The notes under the pieces: model-generated
What the model saw: the letters and a program-made list of their open reading frames with translations, nothing else
Told to the model about the DNA's origin: nothing
Databases searched by the model: none
Made by a program: the position numbers and the translations under genes
Part shown: one piece after another, positions 31,563 through 41,092 of the stretch
Numbering within the stretch: the stretch's first letter is position 1
Layout: every line of letters begins with the position of its first letter
Assembly (NCBI GenBank): GCA_016285055.1
Contig: JAEEPZ010000017.1
Location: 1 to 46,670, forward strand
Source of the DNA: Prevotella sp.
Lineage (GTDB): Bacteria > Bacteroidota > Bacteroidia > Bacteroidales > Bacteroidaceae
Direction: 5' to 3'
DNA: 46,670 bases

Positions 31563-34493
31563 ATGAACAGATTATTTCATCTCTTCTTCTTCATGCTCAC
31601 GGTCTCGCTCACTGCCAGCGCGCAGGAGGAGCAGGACCGTCCCCTCTCCATCAGCGGACAGCTGCTCGATGCCAGTACGAAAGAACCCGTGCATCTGGTC
31701 ACCGTACAGCTGTTCGCTGCTCCCGACAGCACCTTCGTCGGCGGCACCATCTCCGACGAGAAGGGCAACTTCAGCCTGCAAGCACCGTCGAATGGCACCT
31801 ACCGCCTGAAGTTCACCTTTGTGGGCTATCAGACCATGCAGCGTGAGGTGTCGCTGCGGCGCAACCAGAGCCAGGACCTGGGCGAGCTGCTGTTTTCGCC
31901 CGATGCCATCACCCTGAAAGAGGCCGTGGTGACAGGACGCGCGGCGCAGATAGTCGTCAGAAAGGACACGCTGGTCTACAATCCCGATGCCTACCGCACA
32001 CCCGAGGGCTCGCCCATCGAGGAGCTCATCAAGCGGATGCCGGGCGCCGAGGTGGACGAGGACGGCAACATCACCGTCAACGGCAAGAAGATTGAGAAGA
32101 TTCTCTTGGACGGCAAGGAGTTCATGCTCGGCGACGTGGAGACGGCGCTGAAGAACCTGCCCGTCTCTATCATACAGAACGTGAAGTTCTACGATCAGCA
32201 GAGCGACCAGGCACGCATCACAGGCATTGAGGACGGCAACAAGCAGGCCGTGCTCGACTTCACCATCAAGAAGGGCATGAACCGAGGCTACATGACCAAC
32301 CTCGACCTGGCCGGAGGCACCAAGCACCGCTATGCCTCACGCGGCATGGGAAGCGCCTTCACCGACAAGACGCGCTTCGTGCTGATGGGCAACCTGAACA
32401 ACAAGGAGGAGAACGCAGGATGGTGGAACCGCCGCGGACTCAACGCACGCAAGATGCTGGGCACCAACCTGAACTACGACGACGGAGAGAAGCTGAAGAT
32501 GGATGCCTCAGTGCGATGGAACCACCGCGACGGCGACAACGCCAACGAGAACGCCTCCGAGAACTTCTACTCGCAGACATCGCGAACATTCAGCAACAGC
32601 CGCTCCAACAGCTATTCGCGCAGCGACAACTGGTACGGCAACGTCCGACTGGAGTGGAAGCCCGACACGCTGACCAACATCCTCATGCGTGCCAACGGCA
32701 GCATAGGCAACAACGACGGAACGAGCACCTCGGCCAATGCCACCTTCGACGACGACCCCTACCTCTACGACAACAACCCGCTGGGCATCGTACACGACCC
32801 CTCGTCGGTGCTCTATCCCTATCTCGTCAACCACAACCACGGAGCCAGCCTCAGCTACGGCGAGAACAAGAACGCATGGGCCATGCTGCAGTTCTACCGC
32901 AAGCTCAACCAGCGAGGACGCAACGTCACACTGCGCCTCGAGGGAAACATCGGCGACAGCGAGAACCGCAGCGCATCGAGCAATGAGGTGTGGCTGCACC
33001 GTGTGAAGAATCAGGCAGGGACCGACTCCACCTACTTCACCTCGCGTTACAACACCACGCCCTCAGACAACAGCGGCTACGTCTTCTCGGCACTCTACAG
33101 CGAGCCACTATGGAAGGGAGCACACCTGCAGGCCAACTACGAGCTGCGCTACAGCCAGAACAAGAGCGACCGAAAGACCTACGACTTCTCGCACCTCCCT
33201 CAGAACCCCTTCGCCGGCATCACACCCATCTACCGCGACTGGGACCCCTGGACAGCACCCCTCTCGTTCCCCGTGGGGGATACAAATGTCTCGGGGACAG
33301 TAGGGGAGACTTCCCCATTCCTCGATAAAAACCTCAGCCGATACTCCGAGTACAAGAACTACACCCACAACATACGGCTCACCCTGCGACACTATCAGGA
33401 GGAGTACGACTACAACGTGGGCATCCTCGTACAGCCGCAGCACTCTAACTTCATTCAGGACTATCGCGGCATCTATGTCGACACCATCCGCAACGTGGTC
33501 AACATCACGCCCACCATCGACTTCCACTATAAGTTCAGCGACCAGGAGAGCATCTGGCTGCACTACCGCGGCGACACCCGACAGCCCGACATCACCCAGC
33601 TGCTCGACATACGCGACGACTCCAACCCGCTCTACATCACCAGCGGCAACCCGGGACTGAAGCCGCAGTTCACCAACTCGCTCAATGTGTACTACAATAA
33701 TTATATACAGAAGTACAAGCGCAGCATCGTCCTCTACGGCAACTACCGGCACATACGCAACAGCATCTCCAACCTCGTGCGCTACAACGCGGAGACCGGC
33801 GGTAGCGAGTCGCGCCCGGAGAACATCAACGGCAACTGGAACGCCGACGGAGGCTTCACCTTCAACACGGCCATCGACAGCACCGCACACTGGAACGTAG
33901 GCACCGACACCCGTCTGCGCTACAACCACTATGTGAGCTATGTCAGCCAGCGACTGGCCGATGCGCAGAAGAACACCACGAAGACCACTAACATCAACCA
34001 GCGCCTCAACGCCAGCTTCCGCAACGACTGGCTCGAGGTGACCCTCGACGGCAACGTCAACTACCAGCACTCGCGCAACGAGCTGCAGCCCAATGCCAAC
34101 CTCGACACGTGGCGCTTCAGCTACGGCGGACAGGTGATGTTCCGGCTGCCCAACGGATTCGAGATCTCCACCAACCTGCACGAGAACAGCCGGCGAGGAT
34201 ACAACGACCCGTCGTCGAACACCAACGAGCTCATCTGGAACGGACAAGTATCGAAGACCTTCCTCAAAAGCAAGACACTCGTCGTGGCCCTCAACTTCTA
34301 CGACCTCCTCGGCCAGCAGTCGAACTACGAGCGGTGGGTCAACGCCAACGGGCGCAGCGACACACGCTACAACAGCATCAACAGCTACGCCATGCTCCAC
34401 GTGCGTTATCGCCTCAATATGTTCGGCGGAAAGGTCGACACCGAGGGACGCTACGACAAGAAGTGGGGCAACAGCGACCGCCGACGCCAATAA
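31563..34493 (+). CDS. Outer-membrane beta-barrel protein with carboxypeptidase-regulatory-like N-domain
   Basis: The 976-residue protein has a signal peptide (ASA-Q near 20). A carboxypeptidase-D-type regulatory domain follows (about 30-115: ISGQLLDASTKEPVHLVTVQ ... FVGYQTMQREV), then a plug-like part (ITLKEAVVTGRAAQIVVRKD, GSPIEELIKRMPGAEVDEDG, GKKIEKILLDGKEFM) and a long barrel. It belongs to the outer-membrane beta-barrel (TonB-receptor-like) family common in Bacteroidota whose substrates are mostly unknown. ATG 31563 is preferred over 31536 because it begins the signal peptide. A short in-frame segment at about 33281-33325 uses codons unlike the rest of the gene. No dedicated partner lies next to it. 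Confidence 0.92.
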   Translation: MNRLFHLFFFMLTVSLTASAQEEQDRPLSISGQLLDASTKEPVHLVTVQLFAAPDSTFVGGTISDEKGNFSLQAPSNGTYRLKFTFVGYQTMQREVSLRRNQSQDLGELLFSPDAITLKEAVVTGRAAQIVVRKDTLVYNPDAYRTPEGSPIEELIKRMPGAEVDEDGNITVNGKKIEKILLDGKEFMLGDVETALKNLPVSIIQNVKFYDQQSDQARITGIEDGNKQAVLDFTIKKGMNRGYMTNLDLAGGTKHRYASRGMGSAFTDKTRFVLMGNLNNKEENAGWWNRRGLNARKMLGTNLNYDDGEKLKMDASVRWNHRDGDNANENASENFYSQTSRTFSNSRSNSYSRSDNWYGNVRLEWKPDTLTNILMRANGSIGNNDGTSTSANATFDDDPYLYDNNPLGIVHDPSSVLYPYLVNHNHGASLSYGENKNAWAMLQFYRKLNQRGRNVTLRLEGNIGDSENRSASSNEVWLHRVKNQAGTDSTYFTSRYNTTPSDNSGYVFSALYSEPLWKGAHLQANYELRYSQNKSDRKTYDFSHLPQNPFAGITPIYRDWDPWTAPLSFPVGDTNVSGTVGETSPFLDKNLSRYSEYKNYTHNIRLTLRHYQEEYDYNVGILVQPQHSNFIQDYRGIYVDTIRNVVNITPTIDFHYKFSDQESIWLHYRGDTRQPDITQLLDIRDDSNPLYITSGNPGLKPQFTNSLNVYYNNYIQKYKRSIVLYGNYRHIRNSISNLVRYNAETGGSESRPENINGNWNADGGFTFNTAIDSTAHWNVGTDTRLRYNHYVSYVSQRLADAQKNTTKTTNINQRLNASFRNDWLEVTLDGNVNYQHSRNELQPNANLDTWRFSYGGQVMFRLPNGFEISTNLHENSRRGYNDPSSNTNELIWNGQVSKTFLKSKTLVVALNFYDLLGQQSNYERWVNANGRSDTRYNSINSYAMLHVRYRLNMFGGKVDTEGRYDKKWGNSDRRRQ

Positions 34494-34496
34494 TCA

Positions 34497-34573
34497 GTTA
34501 AGGGAGTTAAAGGAGTTAAAGGAGTTAAAGGAGTTAAAGGAGTAAAGGAGTTAAAGGAGTTAAAGGAGTTAAC
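34497..34573. repeat. Inverted-orientation GGAGTTAAA tandem array
   Basis: About eight units of GGAGTTAAA (reverse complement of TTTAACTCC) start three bases after the stop of the beta-barrel gene and run into a strong hairpin. Confidence 0.92.
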
Positions 34574-34619
34574 TTGAATTATTCTTGCTACCGAAGGGGC
34601 GCAAGAATAATTCAAGTTA
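34570..34619. terminator. Long perfect hairpin after the beta-barrel gene
   Basis: Arms of 19 bases (AACTTGAATTATTCTTGC plus flanking T/A) pair perfectly around a 12-base loop. No long T run follows, but position suggests transcript termination or 3'-end protection. Confidence 0.65.
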
Positions 34620-35183
34620 TTCATAAATATGGTTCTTGTGATAAATATTTTTGACAAAACATCCGATTAACTACCCTCATATTTCGCTCGAAATTCACCA
34701 AACGTGAATTTGGTGGGAAAAACGCCTGGATTTCAAAATTGGCTATCTGGCTGGTTTTAAACACGTTGCTCCTCCCCTTGAAAAAACGCCAATTCGACGC
34801 AAAAAAATCCAGCCTAGATTTTTTCAAAAGGGGCTTAGATTTTTTTACGCGGTGCCTCTTTTTGAAAATGCAAACGCTGATTTTTAACCCAAATGAACCC
34901 GTTTAGAGCATAAAAAGCTGCACAGATGCGCTATGTCTGTGCAATTTTTGCTGTTGTTTGGCTTTCGGTGATCCTCTCCTTTTGTCCGGTAGCAAGGCAG
35001 AACGGACCTTTTCCCGCTCTATTTCGTGCATTTTTCATGTACCTTTTTTTTGAGAAAAATTATTTACAGTTGCGCCTGACATTCGCTATGGTTTTTCCGT
35101 TTTATGTTCCGCTTGGGTGGTTGAACATTTCTTCCTTCCTAAAGCACAACCGATAATTCTTCTTTCAAAAAGTCATTCAAATA
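34620..35183. other. AT-rich gene-free stretch, possible small RNA
   Basis: No credible gene. A -7-like TATTTTTG lies at 34646-34653. Between 34690 and 34830 are short inverted repeats (CACCAAA/TTTGGTG, CTGGATTT/AAATCCAG). At 34912-34949 there is a terminator-like hairpin. A transcript of roughly 290 bases would fit; this is inference. Confidence 0.35.
34912..34949. terminator. Terminator-like hairpin in the intergenic region
   Basis: TGCACAGA/TCTGTGCA stem with a 9-base loop, flanked by five A on the left and five T on the right, so it could act in both directions. No annotated gene ends just before it. Confidence 0.6.
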
Positions 35184-35215
35184 TTTGGCCGTTTCATATT
35201 TTTTCCCTATTTTTG
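35184..35215 (+). promoter_or_regulatory. Promoter for the 1749-residue surface protein
   Basis: TTTG at 35184-35187 and TATTTTTG at 35208-35215, 20 bases apart. The leader to ATG 35430 is about 205 bases, long enough to hold regulation. Confidence 0.65.
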
Positions 35216-35429
35216 CAGTCTCTAAACATTTACGGGAAAACCAGCGTCTCGCTTGCGGCCTGCCGCAGACCATACGCCCACGCTCCCAAGCAAAGCCAAC
35301 AGAGCATCCGTTCTATGGCAGTAGGTGTCACAGAGGTGACCACCGTTTCCAGCACAGGGCTATTCAGCGAACAGAGCATGACATTTAAATAGCTACAATC
35401 ATCTTTTTTACTAACTAATACTATATCTT

Positions 35430-38400
35430 ATGAAAAAACTAAAACTATTATTGATCGCTGCGGCTGCTATGCTAGGATTGAATGCAAGCGCCCAGTTGAC
35501 TAATGGTACTGTGTACTGGATTCAGGATGCAGCTACGGGGGAATTTATCAGTCAAGGAGCTAATTGGGGCACACAAGCCACTGTTCAGGATGTTGGTGGT
35601 GTCGGCTTCGAGGCTGTATATGCCGCTGAAGGTGTTTACAAGTTAAAAAACATCATGTGGAATAAGGTAAACAATGCAAACCTCGGCCTAAACATTGTTG
35701 AACATGATGGCTATTGTGACCAGGCCGCATCTGAGATTAAATTATCACCTTCTGGTGATGGATACCTCTTAAGTGCAGTCAAAGATAATAATACGCGTTA
35801 TATCTGCAATAATCAGACTGCAAATGGCTATGGAGTAAAGGGTATCGGATTTACTACTAATGTTGATGAAGCCACCGTATGGAAATTCCTTACCAAAGAG
35901 AAATATGATGCTGCCATTCAAGCATACAAGAATAGCAAAGCTGCATCTTTCGCCACACTATTGAACTATTCCGTAACTACGGTTTCGGACCTTGAGGCTA
36001 TCATCACGGATGAAAACCAATTCATTTCTAAAGACTACACAAGCAGTATAACAAATGCTGCACTGAATGCAGGTAACACCAATGGCTGGACAGCAGTAAA
36101 GCCAAATCAGCGAGACCAAAAATTTAGTTCGGAAAATGGAACAATGGCTGAAGTTTGGAATGGTTGTGTTGTCGCTTCTCAGACAGTGAGTGGTCTGCCC
36201 AAAGGTCTTTACAAGGTGACCTTTGTTGGCACTTTCCGTCCAAAAGGAAATGGTGCATCTGAAAAACTGACCTCAGAGCAGACAAGTAGTCCAGCCTATG
36301 TCTTTGCCAATGATGCAAAGGAAGAGTTCATCCACTGGATAGACGTTCAGGCAAAGGCAAACGATCGTACTCAAATCAAAAACAACGCTGCTGCATATAC
36401 AAGCTCATTCTACACTTATGTCACCGACGGTTCTTTAAATCTCGGCGTAAAGCAGGATACTTGGTATGACGGAGAAATGTGGTGCCCGTTTGGTTATTTC
36501 ACGCTGACCTACTACACCGACAAAGTGTCTGACGAAGATGCTACTGATATCCTCGACAGAGCTAACAGCATCAAGGACAGCAAGATGGGCAACCCTGCGA
36601 AGAGCGCCCTGACTTCGGCAATCAGCACTTTCGATGGAAACAAGACCATTGCCAACTACAATGCTCTGAACACTGCCATTACCAATGCCAATGCTTCTAT
36701 TGCAAGCTACGAGGCATTGCTGTCTGCTATCACCAACGCCAACAACCACACCATCTACACCACTGTGTTTGAGGCCAGCACGACTATGTATAATAGTGCT
36801 GTCAATGATGCTCAGGCAGTCTATGATACTGCATTGAATGACGATGTCGCTGAGGCCATCAGCAACTTGACCATAGGCATCCATAATGCATACGAGAATG
36901 ATTATTCTGTATTCGCTAACGACTATCCATACGACTACTCGACCCTGCTCAACCAGGATATGACCAAGTGGGCTTCCACCAACTATGTAACTATGACTGC
37001 CAATGAGCACTGGAACGGTAAGTCTGGTCAGACCTATTACGAGCAGAGCGGCGCAGAATGGGGACAAGACTCTTGGAGCCATGCCGCTACTGAGACGGTC
37101 ACACTGCCAAAAGGTAAATATGTGATGAGTATCACGGCTCGTGCCTCTGCCGCAGTCGTTTCGACCATGACTGTCAAGGTGGGCGGCGGCGACGACGTCA
37201 CTGTGGCACTGCCTAACAAGGGTGCCTCGGGCTACGGCATCACGACTGCCGGTGTCGGCAGCTATGCAAGTAGTGGCCAATATGCCAATAATGGCGTTGG
37301 CTATGGATGGGAATATCGTTACATTGCCTTTGAGGTGACTGCAGACGACACACCCGTCACCATCAGCTTCAGCTCATCTGTCGAAGGTGCAAAACAGAAC
37401 TGGGTCAGCCTTGCAAACCCGCTGCTTAAGGGCGACGTGCATCCCAACCAGATTAAGGTGAACCAAATCAAATCACTGGTCGAAACACTGACTGGCTACG
37501 AAAACCAGATTACAGCCGGAACCTATGCAACGTTTGCCGACCATATCACAGCTGGCAACAGCGCTACAGTGAATAGCGAAAACTTGGATGAAATCATCAC
37601 CAACTTGCAGAGCGACATCGAAACAGCAAAGGCCGAGGCTGCCAACATCGCAGCCTACAATGAGGCTTTGGCTGAAGCCCAGGGCTATGAGAGCAAGCTC
37701 TTCCCCGAAGACTGGAATACGCTCAACGAGGTTATTGTAGCCAACACGATTAATCTTTCGGCTGAGGACGCACTATCTAAACTTGATGATGCTACTAATA
37801 ATTTGAAGAATGCTGTTGCCGCAGCCGCTGCTGCAGCCGCCAAGTACTACAATTACACTACTGCCGTTTCCACCATTAATGGTGGCACGAATGTGAATCT
37901 GACTTCACTCATTGTGAACCCATCGTTTGAAAAAGGTGACCTTACAGGATGGTCTATTGCCACGCGGGGCAACGACACAGGTGTAAAGACCAACCCAAAG
38001 GAGTCAGGGAAGACCTATTATATGGATCACATTGCAGGAGACAAGATTTTCAACACCTGGGCAAACACCGTCAAGACGCTGGACGTCTCTCAGACCATCA
38101 GCTGTATGCCAGAAGGCCTGTACCAGCTGAAAGGATGGGTGTCAGGATATAGCGATGGCACAACCATCAATCTTGACGTGAACGGTCATGTGGTGAGTAT
38201 TGCTCCTGAGGAAAGTGATGGTAAGAGCTACCAGCTCGTCAATGAATTTGCCATTATGGACAAGGGTGACATCACCTTCAAAGTGACGAATATTGGTAAG
38301 GGATACTCCTTCTTTATGGCCGATGACTTTGAACTCATCTATGTCGGTGGCAATGAAGTTCTGCCTGCCGTGACAGCTGTAGAAGGCAAGATGAATGCTG

Positions 38401-40679
38401 AGGTGGCTCAGGCTCAGACTGATGCAATAGCTAAATATAGCAATGAAAAGAATGTAGCCAACTACAATGCTGCTGTACAGGCTATCGCCAATGCACAGGC
38501 TTCCATAGACGCTTACAGCGTTGCTAATAAGGCTATTGGCGATGCCAATGCTATTAAGGAGGCTCACAATTTTGCTTCAGCCGCTGCCATTGAAACATTT
38601 GAAAATGCCATCAAGGCTGTCTCAGACAAGTATGATGCTGGCACACTCACTCAGGAAGAGGCTGCCTCTGCCGGAGTAACTCTTGGAACTGCAGTCACTG
38701 GTAACCGTGCTAATCCTAACGGTGCTGCTGTCAACTACTTAGAGAACGGCTTCGGCCTGAACGACTACGGACAAAACCTTGTCGTCAATACATGGTCTGT
38801 AGAGGGCGAAAATGATGGCTCAGCCTTCATTGTTCCTTTCTATGAGTATTGGGTAAGTGATGCCAGTTCTTTGAGCCCCACTACTTGGACTGGTACGTTA
38901 ACCAACCTTCCCAATGGCCTGTATAAAGTTTCTACTCTGGTGCGTGTACGTGCCAAAAGCGACGTAGATGCAACTGACGCTTCGGGTATCAGCATTAATG
39001 TAAATGAGGGCGAACCTAAAGACGTTACAGAAGGTGAGAGGGTTAACGATAATTCACCGTTTACACTTGGAAACTTTGAGGCTGAAGGTTTGGTGGTTGA
39101 CGGCGTATTGAAGTTTAATGTTGTTGTCGATAAAGAAACCAACATTTCTTGGTTGTCATTCAAGAATGTGAAATATACTAAGGTGCGTGATCTTAATCCG
39201 GGTGAAGGCATCGTTGTGGCTACTGCCGAGGATCTTGCTGCACTGAACAGTGCTATCAGTGCTGCTGAAACCAAGAAACTGGGCTTCGAGAAAGGTGAAT
39301 ATGCTCCTTACAACAACGTTGAAGCTCTGATTACTCTGAAAGAAGCCAAGGCTATCGACCAGAAATACGAGTATCTCGCACAGGAAGATGTGCAGACAGC
39401 AATTAACACACTGACAAGTGCCATATGGACTGCCAACACTGAGGAGGTGAACGCTGTTTATGACGGCTCATTCGACTTGACAACAGATACAGAAGGAAAT
39501 TATATCGTTCCTGTTGGATGGACAAACCTCGGATACAATACCCGTGTTTACAACTCAACGAATATGGGCAACAATGCAGGTGTTAATGCCACATCCCAGA
39601 CTGCTTGTATGTTTGCAAAGTTCACTACCGAGTATGGAACTGAGACAGGCTATACCATGCCTCTTAAAGCCGGTGTTTACGAACTTGACTTCATCTATGG
39701 AGGCTGGAATGAATTAGGTACACGTGACATTAAGGTATATTGTGATGAGGTTCAAGCTGAAGTCAATCCTGCAAAAGTTACTGCCAAGGACAACAAAGCT
39801 CATACAAACCCTGACTCTTGGAGCAGTTATAAGGGATACATTACCATTCCCTCTGATGGCGACTATGTGCTTTCTTTCTATCGTCAGAACACAACATCAC
39901 AAAACCAGATTGCTATCTCTGACATCGTGCTGAAGAAAGCTGTTGCCCAGAATATCACTATCTCTGAAAACGAAGACTATACTCCGGTCCTTCAGTACGC
40001 CAATGTCACCTTCAACCGCACTACGGTGCAGGGTTGGAACGGCATGGTACTGCCCTTCGATGTTGATGCAAGCAGTATGCTTAAAGTTAAGACATTGCTT
40101 GGCGTGAAAGACGATAGAGTTATGGACTTCTCGAGTATCACCTCTGACCCTGCCGGCGTTACCTTGAACTTTACGCCAGCAACTGAAATTAAGGCTGGAC
40201 GCCCGTTCATGGTATATCTAAAGAATCCAGGCACTTCATATTCAACGACTGTTAGCGCTTTGGGACATACTGTTGAGAATCCTGTCATGCTCAGTGCCAA
40301 TGCCTTGGAGGATGTCACCATCACAGCTGATGGTAATGAGAATATTAAGTACACCTTCAAGGGCACTTATGCTGCCACTACCGACTTGACCGATGTTGAC
40401 TTTGCTCTCATCAATGGAACTAAGTTCTACTATCACACGGCTGCCAGTGGCTTGCCTTCAAGTGCTAAGGCCTTCCGTGCCTACTTAGTAAACGAATCCA
40501 CTGTACCTGAAGGTGCCCGTGTGTCGTTCAACTTCGGCGACGATGTGGTGACAGGTATCAATGAGATTGAACCAGCATCTGCTAACAGTGAAGCTATCTA
40601 CAATATGGGTGGCCAGCGTGTGATGAAGGCTCAGAAGGGCCTCTACATCCAGAATGGCAAGAAGGTTGTGGTGAAGTAA
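35430..40679 (+). CDS. Giant modular secreted protein with sorting-type C-terminal tail
   Basis: The 1749-residue protein has a signal peptide (to about residue 21, NASA-Q). The first 150 residues (NGTVYWIQDAATGEFISQGA...) are beta-trefoil or lectin-like. At least two jelly-roll-like beta-sandwich regions follow (about 200-360 and 500-670, with WNGKSGQTYYEQSGAEW and LPKGKYVMSITARAS; another around 810-980). Between them are helical segments rich in Ala/Asn (DATDILDRANSIKDSKMGN, NYNALNTAITNANASI) resembling FIVAR-type spacer bundles. The C-terminus is YNMGGQRVMKAQKGLYIQNG followed by a lysine-rich end, matching the M6 protease tail. Likely a surface adhesin or glycan-binding protein. Codons are clearly AT-richer than in neighbours. 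Confidence 0.85.
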   Translation: MKKLKLLLIAAAAMLGLNASAQLTNGTVYWIQDAATGEFISQGANWGTQATVQDVGGVGFEAVYAAEGVYKLKNIMWNKVNNANLGLNIVEHDGYCDQAASEIKLSPSGDGYLLSAVKDNNTRYICNNQTANGYGVKGIGFTTNVDEATVWKFLTKEKYDAAIQAYKNSKAASFATLLNYSVTTVSDLEAIITDENQFISKDYTSSITNAALNAGNTNGWTAVKPNQRDQKFSSENGTMAEVWNGCVVASQTVSGLPKGLYKVTFVGTFRPKGNGASEKLTSEQTSSPAYVFANDAKEEFIHWIDVQAKANDRTQIKNNAAAYTSSFYTYVTDGSLNLGVKQDTWYDGEMWCPFGYFTLTYYTDKVSDEDATDILDRANSIKDSKMGNPAKSALTSAISTFDGNKTIANYNALNTAITNANASIASYEALLSAITNANNHTIYTTVFEASTTMYNSAVNDAQAVYDTALNDDVAEAISNLTIGIHNAYENDYSVFANDYPYDYSTLLNQDMTKWASTNYVTMTANEHWNGKSGQTYYEQSGAEWGQDSWSHAATETVTLPKGKYVMSITARASAAVVSTMTVKVGGGDDVTVALPNKGASGYGITTAGVGSYASSGQYANNGVGYGWEYRYIAFEVTADDTPVTISFSSSVEGAKQNWVSLANPLLKGDVHPNQIKVNQIKSLVETLTGYENQITAGTYATFADHITAGNSATVNSENLDEIITNLQSDIETAKAEAANIAAYNEALAEAQGYESKLFPEDWNTLNEVIVANTINLSAEDALSKLDDATNNLKNAVAAAAAAAAKYYNYTTAVSTINGGTNVNLTSLIVNPSFEKGDLTGWSIATRGNDTGVKTNPKESGKTYYMDHIAGDKIFNTWANTVKTLDVSQTISCMPEGLYQLKGWVSGYSDGTTINLDVNGHVVSIAPEESDGKSYQLVNEFAIMDKGDITFKVTNIGKGYSFFMADDFELIYVGGNEVLPAVTAVEGKMNAEVAQAQTDAIAKYSNEKNVANYNAAVQAIANAQASIDAYSVANKAIGDANAIKEAHNFASAAAIETFENAIKAVSDKYDAGTLTQEEAASAGVTLGTAVTGNRANPNGAAVNYLENGFGLNDYGQNLVVNTWSVEGENDGSAFIVPFYEYWVSDASSLSPTTWTGTLTNLPNGLYKVSTLVRVRAKSDVDATDASGISINVNEGEPKDVTEGERVNDNSPFTLGNFEAEGLVVDGVLKFNVVVDKETNISWLSFKNVKYTKVRDLNPGEGIVVATAEDLAALNSAISAAETKKLGFEKGEYAPYNNVEALITLKEAKAIDQKYEYLAQEDVQTAINTLTSAIWTANTEEVNAVYDGSFDLTTDTEGNYIVPVGWTNLGYNTRVYNSTNMGNNAGVNATSQTACMFAKFTTEYGTETGYTMPLKAGVYELDFIYGGWNELGTRDIKVYCDEVQAEVNPAKVTAKDNKAHTNPDSWSSYKGYITIPSDGDYVLSFYRQNTTSQNQIAISDIVLKKAVAQNITISENEDYTPVLQYANVTFNRTTVQGWNGMVLPFDVDASSMLKVKTLLGVKDDRVMDFSSITSDPAGVTLNFTPATEIKAGRPFMVYLKNPGTSYSTTVSALGHTVENPVMLSANALEDVTITADGNENIKYTFKGTYAATTDLTDVDFALINGTKFYYHTAASGLPSSAKAFRAYLVNESTVPEGARVSFNFGDDVVTGINEIEPASANSEAIYNMGGQRVMKAQKGLYIQNGKKVVVK

Positions 40680-40719
40680 TTAAATATAATTATGAATTTT
40701 AATAATAGGATTAGACATT

Positions 40720-40920
40720 ATGAAGAAAAAATATATTAATCCTTCAACGGATATAGTGTTCTTGGCCATTGGAAGTCAGATATGCAATGGTTCTCCAAAT
40801 CCCAAGCAGCCAACAAACCTTGATGAGGTAGAAAACGGAGGAAACGATCCTGGTAATTTCTCCCGTCGCCGCCGCCGCAATGTCTGGGACGATGAGGAGG
40901 AAGAAGAAGAGGAGTGGTAA
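40720..40920 (+). CDS. Small charged protein, leader-like N-terminus and acidic C-terminus
   Basis: The 66-residue product starts MKKKYINPSTDIVFLAIGSQ, then ICNGSPNPKQPTN, followed by NFSRRRRRNVWDDEEEEEEEW. The opening block resembles that of many small Prevotella/Bacteroides proteins of unknown function (MKKxYxxPxxxV...). The C-terminus has five Arg followed by eight acidic residues. It lies 40 bases after the giant gene and ahead of a strong terminator, so both are on one transcript. Leader or precursor peptide, chaperone or regulator are all possible. I cannot assign a function. Confidence 0.7.
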   Translation: MKKKYINPSTDIVFLAIGSQICNGSPNPKQPTNLDEVENGGNDPGNFSRRRRRNVWDDEEEEEEEW

Positions 40921-40946
40921 GCCGCTCAACCCTTCATAACAGCAGT

Positions 40947-40994
40947 TTCAGGGCGCCCCCGCCGTATTGGCGGGTGGCGCCCTGAAATGTTTTT
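40947..40994 (+). terminator. Strong rho-independent terminator
   Basis: Stem TTTCAGGGCGCC/GGCGCCCTGAAA plus inner CCCGCC/GGCGGG, then TGTTTTT. It ends the giant protein and small protein transcript. Confidence 0.92.
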
Positions 40995-41004
40995 CCCCAT
41001 TTTC

Positions 41005-41035
41005 TTGGAGGATAAAGGAATAATGTGTATCTTTG
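41005..41035 (+). promoter_or_regulatory. Promoter for the DUF4380-like/GH9 operon
   Basis: TTGG at 41005-41008 and TATCTTTG at 41028-41035, about 19 bases apart, 58 bases before ATG 41093. Confidence 0.65.
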
Positions 41036-41092
41036 CAGCAGTTATTGAAAACTTTGTTGAAGGATAGATACCAACCAAACGATATTAGCCAC

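Noticed and set aside
33108..34490. 460-residue minus-strand open frame
   Set aside because: Antisense shadow of the beta-barrel protein gene; Val/Ala-rich composition without motifs.
40744..40929. Minus-strand frame opposite the 66-residue gene
   Set aside because: The plus-strand frame has a family-like N-terminus, a fitting start and a shared terminator.
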